DNA of 64,000 nucleotides. Source: Pseudoalteromonas sp. MM1 (GTDB lineage Bacteria > Pseudomonadota > Gammaproteobacteria > Enterobacterales > Alteromonadaceae). The position numbers and the translations under genes were made by a program. The DNA lies in assembly GCF_030296835.1 (NCBI RefSeq), contig NZ_AP027922.1, positions 248,001-312,000 on the forward strand. The letters are read 5' to 3'. Below, piece after piece: positions 20,602-30,259 of this stretch; positions within the stretch are counted from its first letter, which is position 1, and every line of letters starts with the position of its first letter. The notes beneath the pieces were generated by a model. It was given only the letters and a program-made list of their open reading frames with translations, did not search any database and was not told the origin of the DNA.

Positions 20602-21399
20602 ATGAGCAAAGATATTCTTTTTCATACTACTTTTGCACACGAAACCAGTAAAATATGGGTTGTATTTGTTCATGGCGCAGGGGGGAGTTCGGCAATTTGG
20701 TTTCGCCAACTTAAAGCCTATAAAAAAGAATATAATGTATTGCTGCTCGATCTTCGTGGTCACGGTAAATCAAATAACTTAGTGCAAAACTTTGTAGATA
20801 ATAATTACTCGTTTAATAAGGTCTCTAAAGACATTATCGATGTGCTAGATCATAACAACATCCCTAACGCACACTTTGTTGGTATTTCACTGGGCACGAT
20901 TCTTATTCGAAATATTGCTGAAATTGCGCCGCAATATGTTTCTAGCATGGTGCTAGGTGGAGCGGTTACTCGTTTTAATACTCGCAGTAATACCTTGGTT
21001 TATTTAGGGAATACGTTTAAACACTTATTGCCTTATATGTGGCTGTATCGCTTATTTGCTTTTATTATGATGCCGAAAAAGCGCCATAAAGAATCTCGAC
21101 TTTTGTTTGTTCGTGAAGCAAAACGCTTGTGCCAAAAAGAGTTTATAAAGTGGTTTAAATTAGCCATGGACGTAAACCCCTTAATGCAGTATTTCAAAGA
21201 AAAAGACATTGATATACCCATTCTTTACATTATGGGTAAAGAAGATCACATGTTCCTTGGCCCTGTTAAAGAAATGGTAAAGCGCCATAAAAATAGCGTA
21301 CTGCAAACTATTCACCATTGCGGCCATGTTTGTAACGTAGAGCGCCCTGACTTATTCAACCAGCACTCGCTTGCTTTTATCGCCCAGCAAAACCGTTAA
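20602..21399 (+). CDS. Alpha/beta hydrolase
   Basis: 265 residues from the ATG at 20602; an in-frame ATG at 20569 would add 11 residues and cannot be excluded. Classical fold: oxyanion loop FVHGAGGSS (22-30), DLRGHGKS (50-57), nucleophile Ser96 in GISLG, an acid in GKEDHMF near residue 215 and the His in HHCGHVCN near 240. Shape and size fit carboxylesterase, lipase or BioH/MhpC-like C-C hydrolases; the substrate is unknown. The arrangement HGAGG rather than HGxPG is unusual for epoxide hydrolases, arguing against that group. No signal peptide. Single gene. Confidence 0.83.
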   Translation: MSKDILFHTTFAHETSKIWVVFVHGAGGSSAIWFRQLKAYKKEYNVLLLDLRGHGKSNNLVQNFVDNNYSFNKVSKDIIDVLDHNNIPNAHFVGISLGTILIRNIAEIAPQYVSSMVLGGAVTRFNTRSNTLVYLGNTFKHLLPYMWLYRLFAFIMMPKKRHKESRLLFVREAKRLCQKEFIKWFKLAMDVNPLMQYFKEKDIDIPILYIMGKEDHMFLGPVKEMVKRHKNSVLQTIHHCGHVCNVERPDLFNQHSLAFIAQQNR

Positions 21400-21774
21400 G
21401 GGTTACCGCTTTTAAAAAGCGTTCAATTAATGGCAAGTATCTAGTAATAAAACTAAAACAGCCACCCTTAGCAAATTGGAATGGGTCATTCTTTTTTTGT
21501 TTTCGTACTAAACTAAAAACAAGGCTTGCCGCTTAAGTAATAAACCCAAAATGTCATATCGTCATCCAAGTCTTAAAGTCAAGGTAGGCTGTTTTCATAG
21601 CGAACAGCGTATCCGATATAATATTTATAATTGGTAATAACCTACACGCTTTGATATTAATAGAAGCTCGAAAAGTGAGAATATCCCACGTAATGATTGA
21701 AAAAAGCCTCTCAAAACTTGGAGGTATTACTTTTCACAAGAAGCTATTAGTGCCACTAATTAGGAGTGACTTAC
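21400..21774. other. AT-rich intergenic region with nested inverted repeats
   Basis: 375 bp without a credible gene. The second half holds a nested inverted structure: GAAAA (21670-21674) with TTTTC (21731-21735), GTAAT (21690-21694) with ATTAC (21726-21730), and CCTC (21707-21710) with GAGG (21721-21724). It ends about 40 bp before the next start codon, so it would lie in the 5' untranslated region of the orphan gene at 21775. Confidence 0.45.
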
Positions 21775-22215
21775 ATGAGTGGGGATATGTTTGGGATAAA
21801 CCTGAATGATTGGCTTGAAGGAACAATTGCAAAGGTTAAAAATAATGAACCTTGGAATAAAGCGTGGATAAATACCTATAAGGATTTAGGTGGCCAAAGT
21901 TTAGAAAGTGGAAAGAAATCTTGCCCAAAGAACGCCGCGAGAGTGTTATATCAAAACGGGAGAATAGCAGGATATGATGAAAATTATAAAACAGTCTCAT
22001 TTCAGGAGGTTATAGAGAATGATTCTGTAAATGGGGTTTATGCTCTTATGGCTATTGATGAACTAAAACAAAATAATAGTATTGAACTTAGTTCGCTTGT
22101 AAAAGCTGTTCATTGCAAATTCGAGAAGCAGTTTGGTTCAGCTCCTAACTCAGATCAAGGTGCTATAAAATTAACATTCAAACTATGGCATTTGAATAAA
22201 ATTGTTCAACAATAA
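21775..22215 (+). CDS. Hypothetical protein with KSCPKNAA motif (possibly DUF6979)
   Basis: 146 residues from the ATG at 21775, which has an AGGAG site eight bases upstream; a GTG at 21766 would overlap that site. Soluble, no signal peptide. The core CPKNAARVLYQNGRIAGY (about residues 51-68) followed by a helical C-terminal half recalls, from memory, an uncharacterised small family (DUF6979); no function is known to me. Both Arg codons are AGA and five of nine Ile codons are ATA, unlike the CGN-rich neighbouring genes, which suggests acquisition by transfer. It is flanked by an inverted structure upstream and a perfect-armed hairpin downstream (22221-22253). Confidence 0.7.
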   Translation: MSGDMFGINLNDWLEGTIAKVKNNEPWNKAWINTYKDLGGQSLESGKKSCPKNAARVLYQNGRIAGYDENYKTVSFQEVIENDSVNGVYALMAIDELKQNNSIELSSLVKAVHCKFEKQFGSAPNSDQGAIKLTFKLWHLNKIVQQ

Positions 22216-22220
22216 GCTAA

Positions 22221-22253
22221 AGCTATCACTTGTCTTGCTGACAACTGATAGCT
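22221..22253. terminator. Hairpin between convergent orphan gene and cysQ
   Basis: AGCTATCA (22221-22228) pairs with TGATAGCT (22246-22253); after one C-C mismatch TTGTC (22230-22234) pairs with GACAA (22240-22244), loop of five. No strong T-run on either strand, so termination is inferred from position only. Confidence 0.55.
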
Positions 22254-22271
22254 AACCACTCAAAACTGCTT

Positions 22272-23042
22272 TTATCCCTCTAAAGCCGAAACAATAAAAT
22301 ACGGATTCAAATATTCATCTTTGGTGTTATACAAAAGCGGGCTGCCATCAAGTTTGGTTACTTTAGCGCCGGCTATTTCGGCGATTGCATGGCCGGCACC
22401 CGTATCCCACTCACAGGTTGGGCCTAAGCGTGGGTAAATATCAGCGCTGCCTTCGGCAACTAAACATAATTTTAGTGAGCTGCCTTTTGAGACCATTTCA
22501 ACGTCGTCAAAGCGTTTTACAAACTCGGCTAAATCAGGTGACGGGTGCGAGCGGCTGCCTACAACACGTATTAACCCTTTGTTAGGCTTAGTGGTAACTT
22601 TAAGCTCTATTCGTTCATCGCCTTTGTCTTTAAACGCGCCAATGTCGTTACTGGCTAAGTACGATACGCCAAGCGCGGGTGCATCAACTACAGCAAGTAC
22701 GGGTTTACCGTTTTCGATTAGGGCTATGTTTACGGTAAATTCGCCGTTCTTTTTTATAAACTCTTTTGTGCCGTCGATGGGGTCTACTAACCAGTAGCTT
22801 TTCCAGGTTTGGCGAATATCCCAGCTTATATCAGCGCTTTCTTCGCTGAGTATAGGTGTGTCGGGAGTGAGCTGTTTAAGCCCTGCCGCAATCACTTTAT
22901 GAGCTGCTAAATCGGCGTCGGTTACTGGGCTTTCATCGGCTTTGTATTCAACGTTAAAGTCCTTTTCGTAAATCCCCATTATGGCTTGGCCTGCTTTGCG
23001 GGCAAGTATGAGGGTTTCTTCTAGTAGCTCGGTTTGGTTCAT
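22272..23042 (-). CDS. cysQ: 3'(2'),5'-bisphosphate nucleotidase
   Basis: 256 residues, inositol monophosphatase superfamily. Removes the 3' phosphate of adenosine 3',5'-bisphosphate (PAP), the by-product of PAPS reduction, which otherwise inhibits sulfur assimilation. The metal-binding motifs SEES (66-69), DPIDGTKEF (87-95) and the C-terminal WDTGAGHAIAE are all present. It is the last gene of the cys operon, five bases after cysC, so it is placed to remove PAP made from the kinase's product. Confidence 0.95.
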   Translation of the reverse strand: MNQTELLEETLILARKAGQAIMGIYEKDFNVEYKADESPVTDADLAAHKVIAAGLKQLTPDTPILSEESADISWDIRQTWKSYWLVDPIDGTKEFIKKNGEFTVNIALIENGKPVLAVVDAPALGVSYLASNDIGAFKDKGDERIELKVTTKPNKGLIRVVGSRSHPSPDLAEFVKRFDDVEMVSKGSSLKLCLVAEGSADIYPRLGPTCEWDTGAGHAIAEIAGAKVTKLDGSPLLYNTKDEYLNPYFIVSALEG

Positions 23043-23047
23043 TGGGG

Positions 23048-23644
23048 TTAACCTATAATATGCTTTTGTTTTAGATACGTTATCAGTTGAGTAACCGATT
23101 GGTCTAGGGTGTTTTTACTGGTATCTAAAATTATTTCTGGGTTGTTGGGTATTTCGTAGCTTGAGTCGATGCCAGTAAAGTGTTTTATCTCTCCTGCGCG
23201 GGCTTTTTTGTATAAGCCTTTAGGGTCGCGGCTTTCACATACATCAAGCGGGGTATCTATAAATACTTCAATAAACTCGCCGTCGTCTACTAAATTGCGC
23301 ACCATGTCGCGCTCTGCTCTAAATGGCGAGATAAACGCAGTAAGCACTAATAAGCCTGCATCGGTCATGAGCTTAGCGGTTTCGCCAACGCGGCGTATGT
23401 TTTCAATGCGATCTTCGTCGCTAAAGCCTAGGTCTTTACATAAGCCGTGGCGTACGTTGTCGCCATCAAGTAGGTAGGTGTGCGCGCCTTGCTGGTTAAG
23501 CGCCGCTTCTAGTGCATTAGCTACGGTGCTTTTGCCAGAGCCTGAAAAACCGGTAAACCATAAAATGGCCGGTTTATGCTTTTTTTGCTCACTACGCTGT
23601 GCTTTTGTGGTTGCGTAGTTATGCCAAACAATATTTTCATCCAT
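23048..23644 (-). CDS. cysC: Adenylylsulfate (APS) kinase
   Basis: 198 residues (E. coli 201). Phosphorylates APS at the 3' hydroxyl to give PAPS. P-loop GFSGSGKST at 32-40, followed by [16 protein letters not shown] (60-75), a conserved APS-binding segment, and [11 protein letters not shown] in the lid. Cytoplasmic. It lies 33 bp after the SLC13 permease gene and just before cysQ. Confidence 0.96.
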   Translation of the reverse strand: MDENIVWHNYATTKAQRSEQKKHKPAILWFTGFSGSGKSTVANALEAALNQQGAHTYLLDGDNVRHGLCKDLGFSDEDRIENIRRVGETAKLMTDAGLLVLTAFISPFRAERDMVRNLVDDGEFIEVFIDTPLDVCESRDPKGLYKKARAGEIKHFTGIDSSYEIPNNPEIILDTSKNTLDQSVTQLITYLKQKHIIG

Positions 23645-23677
23645 AGTGGTGAGTCTCTTGTACTTTAAGCGCCAGTA

Positions 23678-25402
23678 TTAAAACGGAAATACCAGCGGGA
23701 TCAAGGTTAATACCGTGATTGAATAAATAATGGAAAGGGGCAAGCCCATTGTTATGTAATCTTTTAAGCGGTAGTTACCCGCACTATAAACCATAAGGTT
23801 AGTTTGATACCCAAACGGCGATATAAAACTGGCCGATGCACCAAACGCTACCGCCATAATAAAGGGGAGTGGGTCTACATTAAAACCCACTGCTAGCGAG
23901 TAAGCCACAGGGAATGAAAGTGCTGCTGCGGCATTATTAGTAATAAGCTCGGTGAATAACACGGTCATTAAAAATATGGCGATAAACGCGCCATAAGGGC
24001 CAAAATCACCTAGAACCATAAATAGGGCGCTTGATATTTGCCCGGCAAGCCCGGTTTCTATCATTAATTTAGCAAGCCCTATGGCACTGCCTACGACTGC
24101 GAGTAGCTCAATTGGAAAGCGACGTTTTACTTCACTCAGTTTAACTGTACCGCTAAGCAGTAAGCCAATTAATAATACCAGTAAGCCTTTAACAAGCGGC
24201 ACTATACCTACAATACTTAGCCCTAATACAGCAGCAAAGCCTGCTAATACAATATTAGATTGCTTAGGTTTTAAGTGGGTTTGTAAGTCAAACCCCGATA
24301 TATACACAAATTCGCGGTTTAAATTAGGCAAAGAATAAAAGCTTTTACCTGGGGCGAGTATTAAGGAATCGCCGGCTTGCAATTGCACTTGCCCAAGGCC
24401 GCCTTGTAAGCGGTCGTGCCCGCGGCGAATGGCAATAACCGCGGCATGAAACTGCTCTCTAAAGCGCCCTTCTTTTACGGTTTTACCTATAAACTTAGAG
24501 GATTGGCTTACCACTACTTCTACTAAGTGTTCTATGTCTTTTTCGTGGTTGTCGTGCACTACTTTTAGGCCATCAAAACGCTGAAGTAGCGGCACCGACT
24601 TTATATCGCCTACAAACAGCAGTACGTCGTTTTGCCTAATAATTTGCTGAGGTGTTACTGCGTATATACGCTCATCGCCGCGAATAATTTCGGCGAGGAA
24701 TAAATCTTTTAAATCGCGTAGACCGTTTTCTTCTACGGTGCGGCCAATAAGCTTAGAGCCTGCCTGCACTTTTCCCTCTAAATAAAAGGGAATAACTTCT
24801 TGCGCGTTTTTGCCGTTGTCGGGTAGGTATTTGAGCATTACTAAAATAGTAATGAGGCCCACACTTAATGCGCCAATGCCTACAAGTGTAAAATCAAAAA
24901 AGCCCAGTGGCGCCATGCCTGCATCTACCGCAAAGCCATTTACAATTAAGTTGGTTGATGTACCAATAAGTGTGATGGTGCCGCCTAATATAGCCGTGTA
25001 CGACAGCGGTAACAGTAGCTTTGAGGGGGAATGATTTGGGTTGTCTTTTATGGCGGTAATAAGCGATGCAACCACCGCGGTGTTATTAGTAAACGATGAC
25101 AAAAAGGCGGTAGATAAGCCAAGTTTGGTAACCGATTTTACTAAGCTTCCTTTAGATAGTGATTGCGATAGTTTTTGAATTAAAGTGGTTTTTTCAATCG
25201 CAATTGAAACAAGTACCAATAACACTAAGGTAATAAGTGACGGGTTAGCGTAGTTTACTAACATGCTTTCAAGGTCAATCAGGCCTGTTAAATAACCTGT
25301 ACCAATAGCACTTACAAATAACCATGCAGGATTAATGCGGGTGCCAAAAAGGCACCCAACTAAGGTAAGCATAATGCCTGTTAAAACCAGCTGCTCTACC
25401 AT
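23678..25402 (-). CDS. SLC13/DASS family permease with two TrkA_C domains, probable sulfate transporter
   Basis: 574 residues. Hydrophobic halves (about 1-195 and 385-574) flank a cytoplasmic insert with two TrkA_C (RCK_C) domains (~205-290 and ~295-375), the architecture of bacterial SLC13-type sulfate or sodium/anion symporters. The SNTNTAVV-type loop (TNNTAVVASLI, ~105-115) and GTSTNLIVNG (~147-156) match the substrate/sodium-binding motifs of the family. It sits between cysN and cysC, as in several Vibrio and Pseudoalteromonas genomes, so sulfate uptake is a strong contextual inference; no cysTWA genes are seen here. Inner membrane. Confidence 0.85.
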   Translation of the reverse strand: MVEQLVLTGIMLTLVGCLFGTRINPAWLFVSAIGTGYLTGLIDLESMLVNYANPSLITLVLLVLVSIAIEKTTLIQKLSQSLSKGSLVKSVTKLGLSTAFLSSFTNNTAVVASLITAIKDNPNHSPSKLLLPLSYTAILGGTITLIGTSTNLIVNGFAVDAGMAPLGFFDFTLVGIGALSVGLITILVMLKYLPDNGKNAQEVIPFYLEGKVQAGSKLIGRTVEENGLRDLKDLFLAEIIRGDERIYAVTPQQIIRQNDVLLFVGDIKSVPLLQRFDGLKVVHDNHEKDIEHLVEVVVSQSSKFIGKTVKEGRFREQFHAAVIAIRRGHDRLQGGLGQVQLQAGDSLILAPGKSFYSLPNLNREFVYISGFDLQTHLKPKQSNIVLAGFAAVLGLSIVGIVPLVKGLLVLLIGLLLSGTVKLSEVKRRFPIELLAVVGSAIGLAKLMIETGLAGQISSALFMVLGDFGPYGAFIAIFLMTVLFTELITNNAAAALSFPVAYSLAVGFNVDPLPFIMAVAFGASASFISPFGYQTNLMVYSAGNYRLKDYITMGLPLSIIYSITVLTLIPLVFPF

Positions 25403-25434
25403 GCTTTTATATTCCTAACAGACATTTTTTATAC

Positions 25435-26859
25435 TTACAGTTTTGAGATATCAAGCGCTTGCCAATGTGGGAAGTGCTTGCGTACTAAACTATTAAACTC
25501 AATTTCAAAGTCGCTGAAATCGCTTTGTTGTTTTTCGCTTTTTAGTACTTGCTCAATCATACCTGCTGCAACCGTTAAGTTAGATAAGCGGTCGATAAGG
25601 ATAAATGAGCCAGTTTCGTGGTTGTTGTGATACTCGTCAGCTAATATTGTTTCGCTTAGTTCAAGCGTGACAATGGCAATTTCGTTTAGCTGCAGTGAAT
25701 CGGCTGTGCCGTGCTCTAGGGTATTTACATCAATAGTGTGGTCAATCTTTTTAACCACGACAGATGTATTTTTGCTACCTAGTTTTATGTTGTAACTTTT
25801 ACCTAGTACCAGCGGCGCTTCGTGCATCCACACAAGTTTTGCTTGTATAAGGTTAGTTACTGTAGCCGTTGAGCTTGCCGGTACTATTACGTCACCGCGG
25901 CTAATATCTATTTCGCTATTAAGGGTAACGGTAATTGCTTGGCCAGCTTCTGCATGATCTAGGTTGCCATTAAAGGTTACTATTTCTTTAATGTTTGACG
26001 TTTTACCCGACGGTAATACTTTTACTGCATCGCCAACGTGTAACTTGCCTGATGCCAACGTGCCCTGAAAACCACGGAAGTTTAAGTTAGGGCGTACCAC
26101 GTACTGCACAGGTAAGCGTGCTTCAAAACCGGTATCGGTTTCTGCCGCTGGTGAGTCTTCTAAAAGCTCAAGCAATGGCTTGTCGGTGTAATAAGGCGTA
26201 TGCGCAGAGCGTGTTACTACGTTATCGCCTTTAAGCGCCGACATAGGCACAAACTTAATATTTGTTACGTTAAGTTGCTCAGCAAATTTAAGGTAATCGG
26301 CTTTGATTTTTTCATAAACGGTTTCGTCAAAATCAACGATATCCATTTTATTAATCGCTACCACAAACTGTTTAATACCGAGCGAGTCACAAATAAAGCT
26401 ATGGCGCTTAGTTTGTACTTGCACACCGTAGCGAGCATCAACCAAAATAATGGCTACATCGCTTGTTGATGCGCCCGTTACCATGTTGCGTGTGTATTGC
26501 TCGTGCCCTGGGGTGTCGGCAATAATAAATTTACGCTTAGCGGTTGAAAAATAACGGTACGCTACGTCAATAGTAATGCCTTGCTCGCGCTCAGCTTGCA
26601 GGCCATCTACGAGTAGCGCTAAGTCGAGTTCTTCGCCTGCGTTACCTACTTTTTCGTTATCTTTATGAAGCGCTGCTAGCTGATCTTCATAAATTTGGTG
26701 GCTGTCGTGCAAAAGGCGGCCAATCAGTGTTGATTTGCCGTCGTCTACGCTGCCACAGGTAAGCATTCGTAATAAGCTTTTGTCTTGTTGGCGTGCTAGG
26801 TAGGCGTCTATGCCAATTTCTTTTACTTCGTTAATGGTGTCGTTAGTATTGGTAGACAT
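25435..26859 (-). CDS. cysN: Sulfate adenylyltransferase subunit 1 (GTPase)
   Basis: 474 residues. The GTPase subunit couples GTP hydrolysis to APS formation by CysD. G-motifs: GSVDDGKS (36-43), DTPGHEQ (115-121) and NKMD (~170), followed by EF-Tu-like beta-barrel domains. Its start codon overlaps the cysD stop by one base (TAATG), so translation is coupled and the CysDN complex stoichiometry is likely maintained this way. No C-terminal CysC fusion: the kinase is a separate gene downstream. Confidence 0.97.
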   Translation of the reverse strand: MSTNTNDTINEVKEIGIDAYLARQQDKSLLRMLTCGSVDDGKSTLIGRLLHDSHQIYEDQLAALHKDNEKVGNAGEELDLALLVDGLQAEREQGITIDVAYRYFSTAKRKFIIADTPGHEQYTRNMVTGASTSDVAIILVDARYGVQVQTKRHSFICDSLGIKQFVVAINKMDIVDFDETVYEKIKADYLKFAEQLNVTNIKFVPMSALKGDNVVTRSAHTPYYTDKPLLELLEDSPAAETDTGFEARLPVQYVVRPNLNFRGFQGTLASGKLHVGDAVKVLPSGKTSNIKEIVTFNGNLDHAEAGQAITVTLNSEIDISRGDVIVPASSTATVTNLIQAKLVWMHEAPLVLGKSYNIKLGSKNTSVVVKKIDHTIDVNTLEHGTADSLQLNEIAIVTLELSETILADEYHNNHETGSFILIDRLSNLTVAAGMIEQVLKSEKQQSDFSDFEIEFNSLVRKHFPHWQALDISKL

Positions 26860-27758
26860 TAGAAATACCCCTCACGTTTTTTCTTCTCCATTGAGCCTGC
26901 TGAGTCGTGATCGATTACACGGCCTTCACGTTCAGATGACGTAGATAACAGCATTTCTTCAATAATTTCTGTTAGGTTGCTAGCGGTTGATTCAACTGCA
27001 CCGGTAAGCGGGTAACAGCCTAAAGTACGAAAACGTACCGACTTCATTTGTGGTACTTCACCCTCAGCAAGTGGCATGCGCTCATCGTCAACCATTATTA
27101 GGGTGCCATCGCGCTCTACTACTGGGCGCTCTTTCGCTAAATAAAGCGGAACCATTTCGATGTTTTCTTGGTAAATGTATTGCCAAATATCAAGCTCAGT
27201 CCAGTTAGATAGTGGGAATACACGAATGCTCTCACCTGGGTTAACTTGGCTATTATAGGTATTCCAAAGCTCTGGGCGTTGGTTTTTAGGGTCCCAACGG
27301 TGGTGTTTATCGCGGAACGAGTAAACACGCTCTTTAGCACGAGACTTTTCTTCATCGCGGCGTGCGCCACCAAATGCAGCATCAAAGCCGTATTTATCTA
27401 GCGCTTGCTTTAAGCCTTGAGTTTTCATTATGTCGGTATGCTTACCTGAGCCATGTGTAAACGGGCTGATGTTCATTTCTAGCCCTTCAGGATTTTTATG
27501 AACAATTAGGTCAAAGCCGTATTCTTTTGCAATGCGGTCGCGAAACTCAATCATTTCACGAAACTTCCAGTTGGTGTCTACGTGTAATAACGGAAACGGA
27601 ATTTTTGCAGGGTAAAATGCTTTACGCGCTAAGTGCAAAAGTACCGACGAATCTTTACCAATTGAGTAAAGCATTACTGGGTTCTCAAACTCAGCGGCGA
27701 CTTCGCGCATGATTTTGATACTTTCAGCTTCAAGTTGCTGAAGGTGAGTTAAAGCCAT
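26859..27758 (-). CDS. cysD: Sulfate adenylyltransferase subunit 2
   Basis: 299 residues (E. coli CysD 302). Forms APS from ATP and sulfate; ATP pyrophosphatase fold with the PP-loop SIGKDSS at 32-38. [12 protein letters not shown] (~155-166) is a conserved segment of the family. Second gene of the minus-strand cys operon, 48 bp after cysG. Confidence 0.97.
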   Translation of the reverse strand: MALTHLQQLEAESIKIMREVAAEFENPVMLYSIGKDSSVLLHLARKAFYPAKIPFPLLHVDTNWKFREMIEFRDRIAKEYGFDLIVHKNPEGLEMNISPFTHGSGKHTDIMKTQGLKQALDKYGFDAAFGGARRDEEKSRAKERVYSFRDKHHRWDPKNQRPELWNTYNSQVNPGESIRVFPLSNWTELDIWQYIYQENIEMVPLYLAKERPVVERDGTLIMVDDERMPLAEGEVPQMKSVRFRTLGCYPLTGAVESTASNLTEIIEEMLLSTSSEREGRVIDHDSAGSMEKKKREGYF

Positions 27759-27806
27759 TGTTAGTCGTCCTACTAAAATGATTAAAAGTGATTAAGTAAA
27801 ATATAA

Positions 27807-29234
27807 TTATGTATTTGCTACGCCGGTTAGCGGCTGTGCAAAGCTACTGGTTTGCTCGTTTTGGCCAAACCATGCAAGCTGCGAGTGCAGGGCGGCTACT
27901 TCGCCAATAATAAGTAATGCTGGCGATACAACACGGTTGCGCTCTATTAAATCTGCAAGTTCACCTAATTGCCCCGTAACAACACGCTGGTTTTTACGGG
28001 TGCCGTTTTCGATTATGGCAACTGGCGTATTAGCGCTGCGGCCATGTTTTAAAAGCTGAGCCTGTATATGTGGCGATTTAATAACACCCATATAAATAGC
28101 TAAAGTTTGATGCGCTTTAGCAAGCGATTGCCAATCGAGTTCTTGGCCATCTTTTTTACAATGCCCTGTTACAAACTGGATGGCTTGTGCGTGGTCGCGG
28201 TGAGTAAGCGGAATACCCGCATACGCGCTACAGCCAGCGGCGGCAGTTATACCTGGCACTATTTGATAATTAACGTTATTGGCAGCCAGTACTTGTACTT
28301 CTTCACCACCACGGCCGTAAATAAAGGGGTCGCCACCTTTAATGCGGCATACCTTTTTACCTTGCTTGGCAAAATCAACCAGCATTTGGTTGGTATCTTC
28401 TTGCGCTACACTGTGATCGCCCATACGCTTGCCTACGCAGACTAAATCGGCATCACGGCGTACTAATTCCATAATTTCATCAGACACTAAATAGTCGTAT
28501 ACAACAACATCGGCTTGCTGCATTAGTTGCAGTGCTTTAAGTGTTAAAAGCTCAGGGTCGCCAGGGCCTGCACCTACTATGTATACTTCACCTTCTGGCT
28601 CAGCTTTGGCATCAAGCATTTGCTCTAGCTGCGCTTGTGCTGCATCGGTATTACCGGTTTGCACTTTGCTTACGACTGATGAATCAAACACGCCTTCCCA
28701 AAATTGGCGGCGATCAGCAAAGTGCTTAAAGCGCTGTTTTACTTTGTCTCTAAAGCTGCCAACTAAAGTAGCCAGTGGGCCAATGTGTTGTGGAATTAAC
28801 GTTTCGAGCTTTTCACGTAAACGCCGTGCAAGTACTGGCGCAGTGCCTGCACTTGATATAGCAATGGTTATTGGGTCGCGATCTACAATTGATGGGAATA
28901 TAAACGTACATTTTGGTTGGTCATCAACCACATTCACAAATACATTACGTGCGTTTGCCAGCTCAAATACAGTGTTGTTTACTTCGTCTAAGTCTGTGGC
29001 TGCTATAACTAGCATTTTGCCATCAAGGTGTGACTCATCAAAATAGGCATCAATAAGCGTTACTTCATTGTTGTGTGCATGCTCTTTTAGTTCATCACAA
29101 AACCAAGGTGCCACTAAGGTTACATTTGCGCGGGCTTTTAAAAACGCGCGACATTTGCGTAATGCGACCTCTCCACCGCCAACAACCAGCACAGGTTTGT
29201 TGTCGAGTTTGGTAAAGATAGGTAAATACTGCAC
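27807..29234 (-). CDS. cysG: Siroheme synthase, trifunctional
   Basis: 475 residues. The N-terminal precorrin-2 dehydrogenase/sirohydrochlorin ferrochelatase module begins with the NAD motif VVGGGEVALRK (~17-27) and includes SSAGTAPVLARRLREK (~125-140). The C-terminal uroporphyrinogen-III methyltransferase (~215-460) has VYIVGAGPGDPELLTLKAL and GGDPFIYGRGGEE. Together they make siroheme, the cofactor of sulfite and nitrite reductases. As first gene of cysG-cysD-cysN-SLC13-cysC-cysQ it links cofactor supply with sulfate activation. cysJIH are not in the window. Confidence 0.96.
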   Translation of the reverse strand: MQYLPIFTKLDNKPVLVVGGGEVALRKCRAFLKARANVTLVAPWFCDELKEHAHNNEVTLIDAYFDESHLDGKMLVIAATDLDEVNNTVFELANARNVFVNVVDDQPKCTFIFPSIVDRDPITIAISSAGTAPVLARRLREKLETLIPQHIGPLATLVGSFRDKVKQRFKHFADRRQFWEGVFDSSVVSKVQTGNTDAAQAQLEQMLDAKAEPEGEVYIVGAGPGDPELLTLKALQLMQQADVVVYDYLVSDEIMELVRRDADLVCVGKRMGDHSVAQEDTNQMLVDFAKQGKKVCRIKGGDPFIYGRGGEEVQVLAANNVNYQIVPGITAAAGCSAYAGIPLTHRDHAQAIQFVTGHCKKDGQELDWQSLAKAHQTLAIYMGVIKSPHIQAQLLKHGRSANTPVAIIENGTRKNQRVVTGQLGELADLIERNRVVSPALLIIGEVAALHSQLAWFGQNEQTSSFAQPLTGVANT

Positions 29235-29335
29235 GTGGTTAACACCTCTAAGTAAAATCTAAAATAAAACGCTATTGAGCAGTTGGCAGAATATAGCGCG
29301 TACTGGTAAGTAAAAAATAATTAAAACCAAGTTTA

Positions 29336-29352
29336 TATAACCAAAAGTTATA
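29336..29352. promoter_or_regulatory. Candidate LysR-type (CysB) operator upstream of the cys operon
   Basis: Perfect inverted repeat TATAAC-CAAAA-GTTATA with the T-N11-A spacing favoured by LysR-family activators, about 100 bp upstream of the cysG start. CysB is the expected activator of cys operons; CysB sites are degenerate, so this is inference from position and symmetry. Confidence 0.4.
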
Positions 29353-29515
29353 ATGGGTGGTCGTTTTAGGTTTAAGGCTTAATTTATCTGGGATTAAGAC
29401 GAGTTACACGCAAAATAATGTGCTTATAGTGTTTGGTTATGAGCTATAGCGAGATTACGTTAATTTGTTACTATGATGCTAAACCTAATTTATCGCCTAC
29501 TTAAAGGGATTACGT

Positions 29516-30259
29516 ATGACTGTACAACACAACGATGCACACTTAGCGGTTTCGTTAATGGACCTAACCAGCCTAAATACAGCTGATACTTCAAACGATA
29601 TTCAGCAGCTTGTAAATAGTATTAACCCACAATTGGGCACGCCTGCTGCAGTATGCGTTTACAGTAATTTTGTAGATGATGCAAAAATAGCATTGGCTGC
29701 GCGTGAGCTTAACCATGTAAAAGTAGCAACGGTTACAAATTTTCCAAGTGGTGATGCGCCACTGAGCGATGTGATAAACGAAACGCTAATAGCTATTGAG
29801 CGCGGCGCGGATGAAATAGATTTAGTTATACCCTATAAAGCACTTATTGCCGGTGAGGACTCTAAAGTGCTCGAGTATGTAACTCAAAGTAAAAAAGCTT
29901 GTGGTACAAAAGCGCAATTAAAAGTAATTATAGAAAGTGGCGAGCTTAAAACTGCAGAGTTAATCACTAAAGCAACAAACTTAGCGATTCAAGGCGGAGC
30001 TGATTTTGTAAAAACCAGCACAGGTAAAGTGGCAATAAATGCAACGCTCGACGCAACAAACATGATGCTCAATGCTATTAAGCAATCGGGCAAGGTTGTT
30101 GGTTTTAAAGCCGCCGGCGGTGTTAAAACAGTCGCCGATGCAAAGGAGTATTTAGCATTAACACGTTCAATAATGGGCGATGACTACTTGCAAGCCGCTA
30201 CATTTAGGTTTGGCGCATCAAGCTTACTTAGTGATGTGTATAAAGTATTAGAAAAATAA
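29516..30259 (+). CDS. deoC: Deoxyribose-phosphate aldolase
   Basis: 247 residues, TIM barrel. Cleaves 2-deoxyribose-5-phosphate to glyceraldehyde-3-phosphate and acetaldehyde in deoxynucleoside catabolism. The Schiff-base Lys166 is in GADFVKTSTGKV and the second catalytic Lys198 in GFKAAGG; Asp102 is in EIDLVIPY. Good start with AAAGGGATT upstream. Here deoC stands alone; deoA, deoB and deoD are not adjacent as they are in E. coli. Confidence 0.95.
   Translation: MTVQHNDAHLAVSLMDLTSLNTADTSNDIQQLVNSINPQLGTPAAVCVYSNFVDDAKIALAARELNHVKVATVTNFPSGDAPLSDVINETLIAIERGADEIDLVIPYKALIAGEDSKVLEYVTQSKKACGTKAQLKVIIESGELKTAELITKATNLAIQGGADFVKTSTGKVAINATLDATNMMLNAIKQSGKVVGFKAAGGVKTVADAKEYLALTRSIMGDDYLQAATFRFGASSLLSDVYKVLEK

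Noticed and set aside
22221..22253. attC site of an integron gene cassette after the orphan gene
   Set aside because: The hairpin lacks the RYYYAAC/GTTRRRY core sites, no integrase or further cassette is present, and it better fits a structure between convergent genes.
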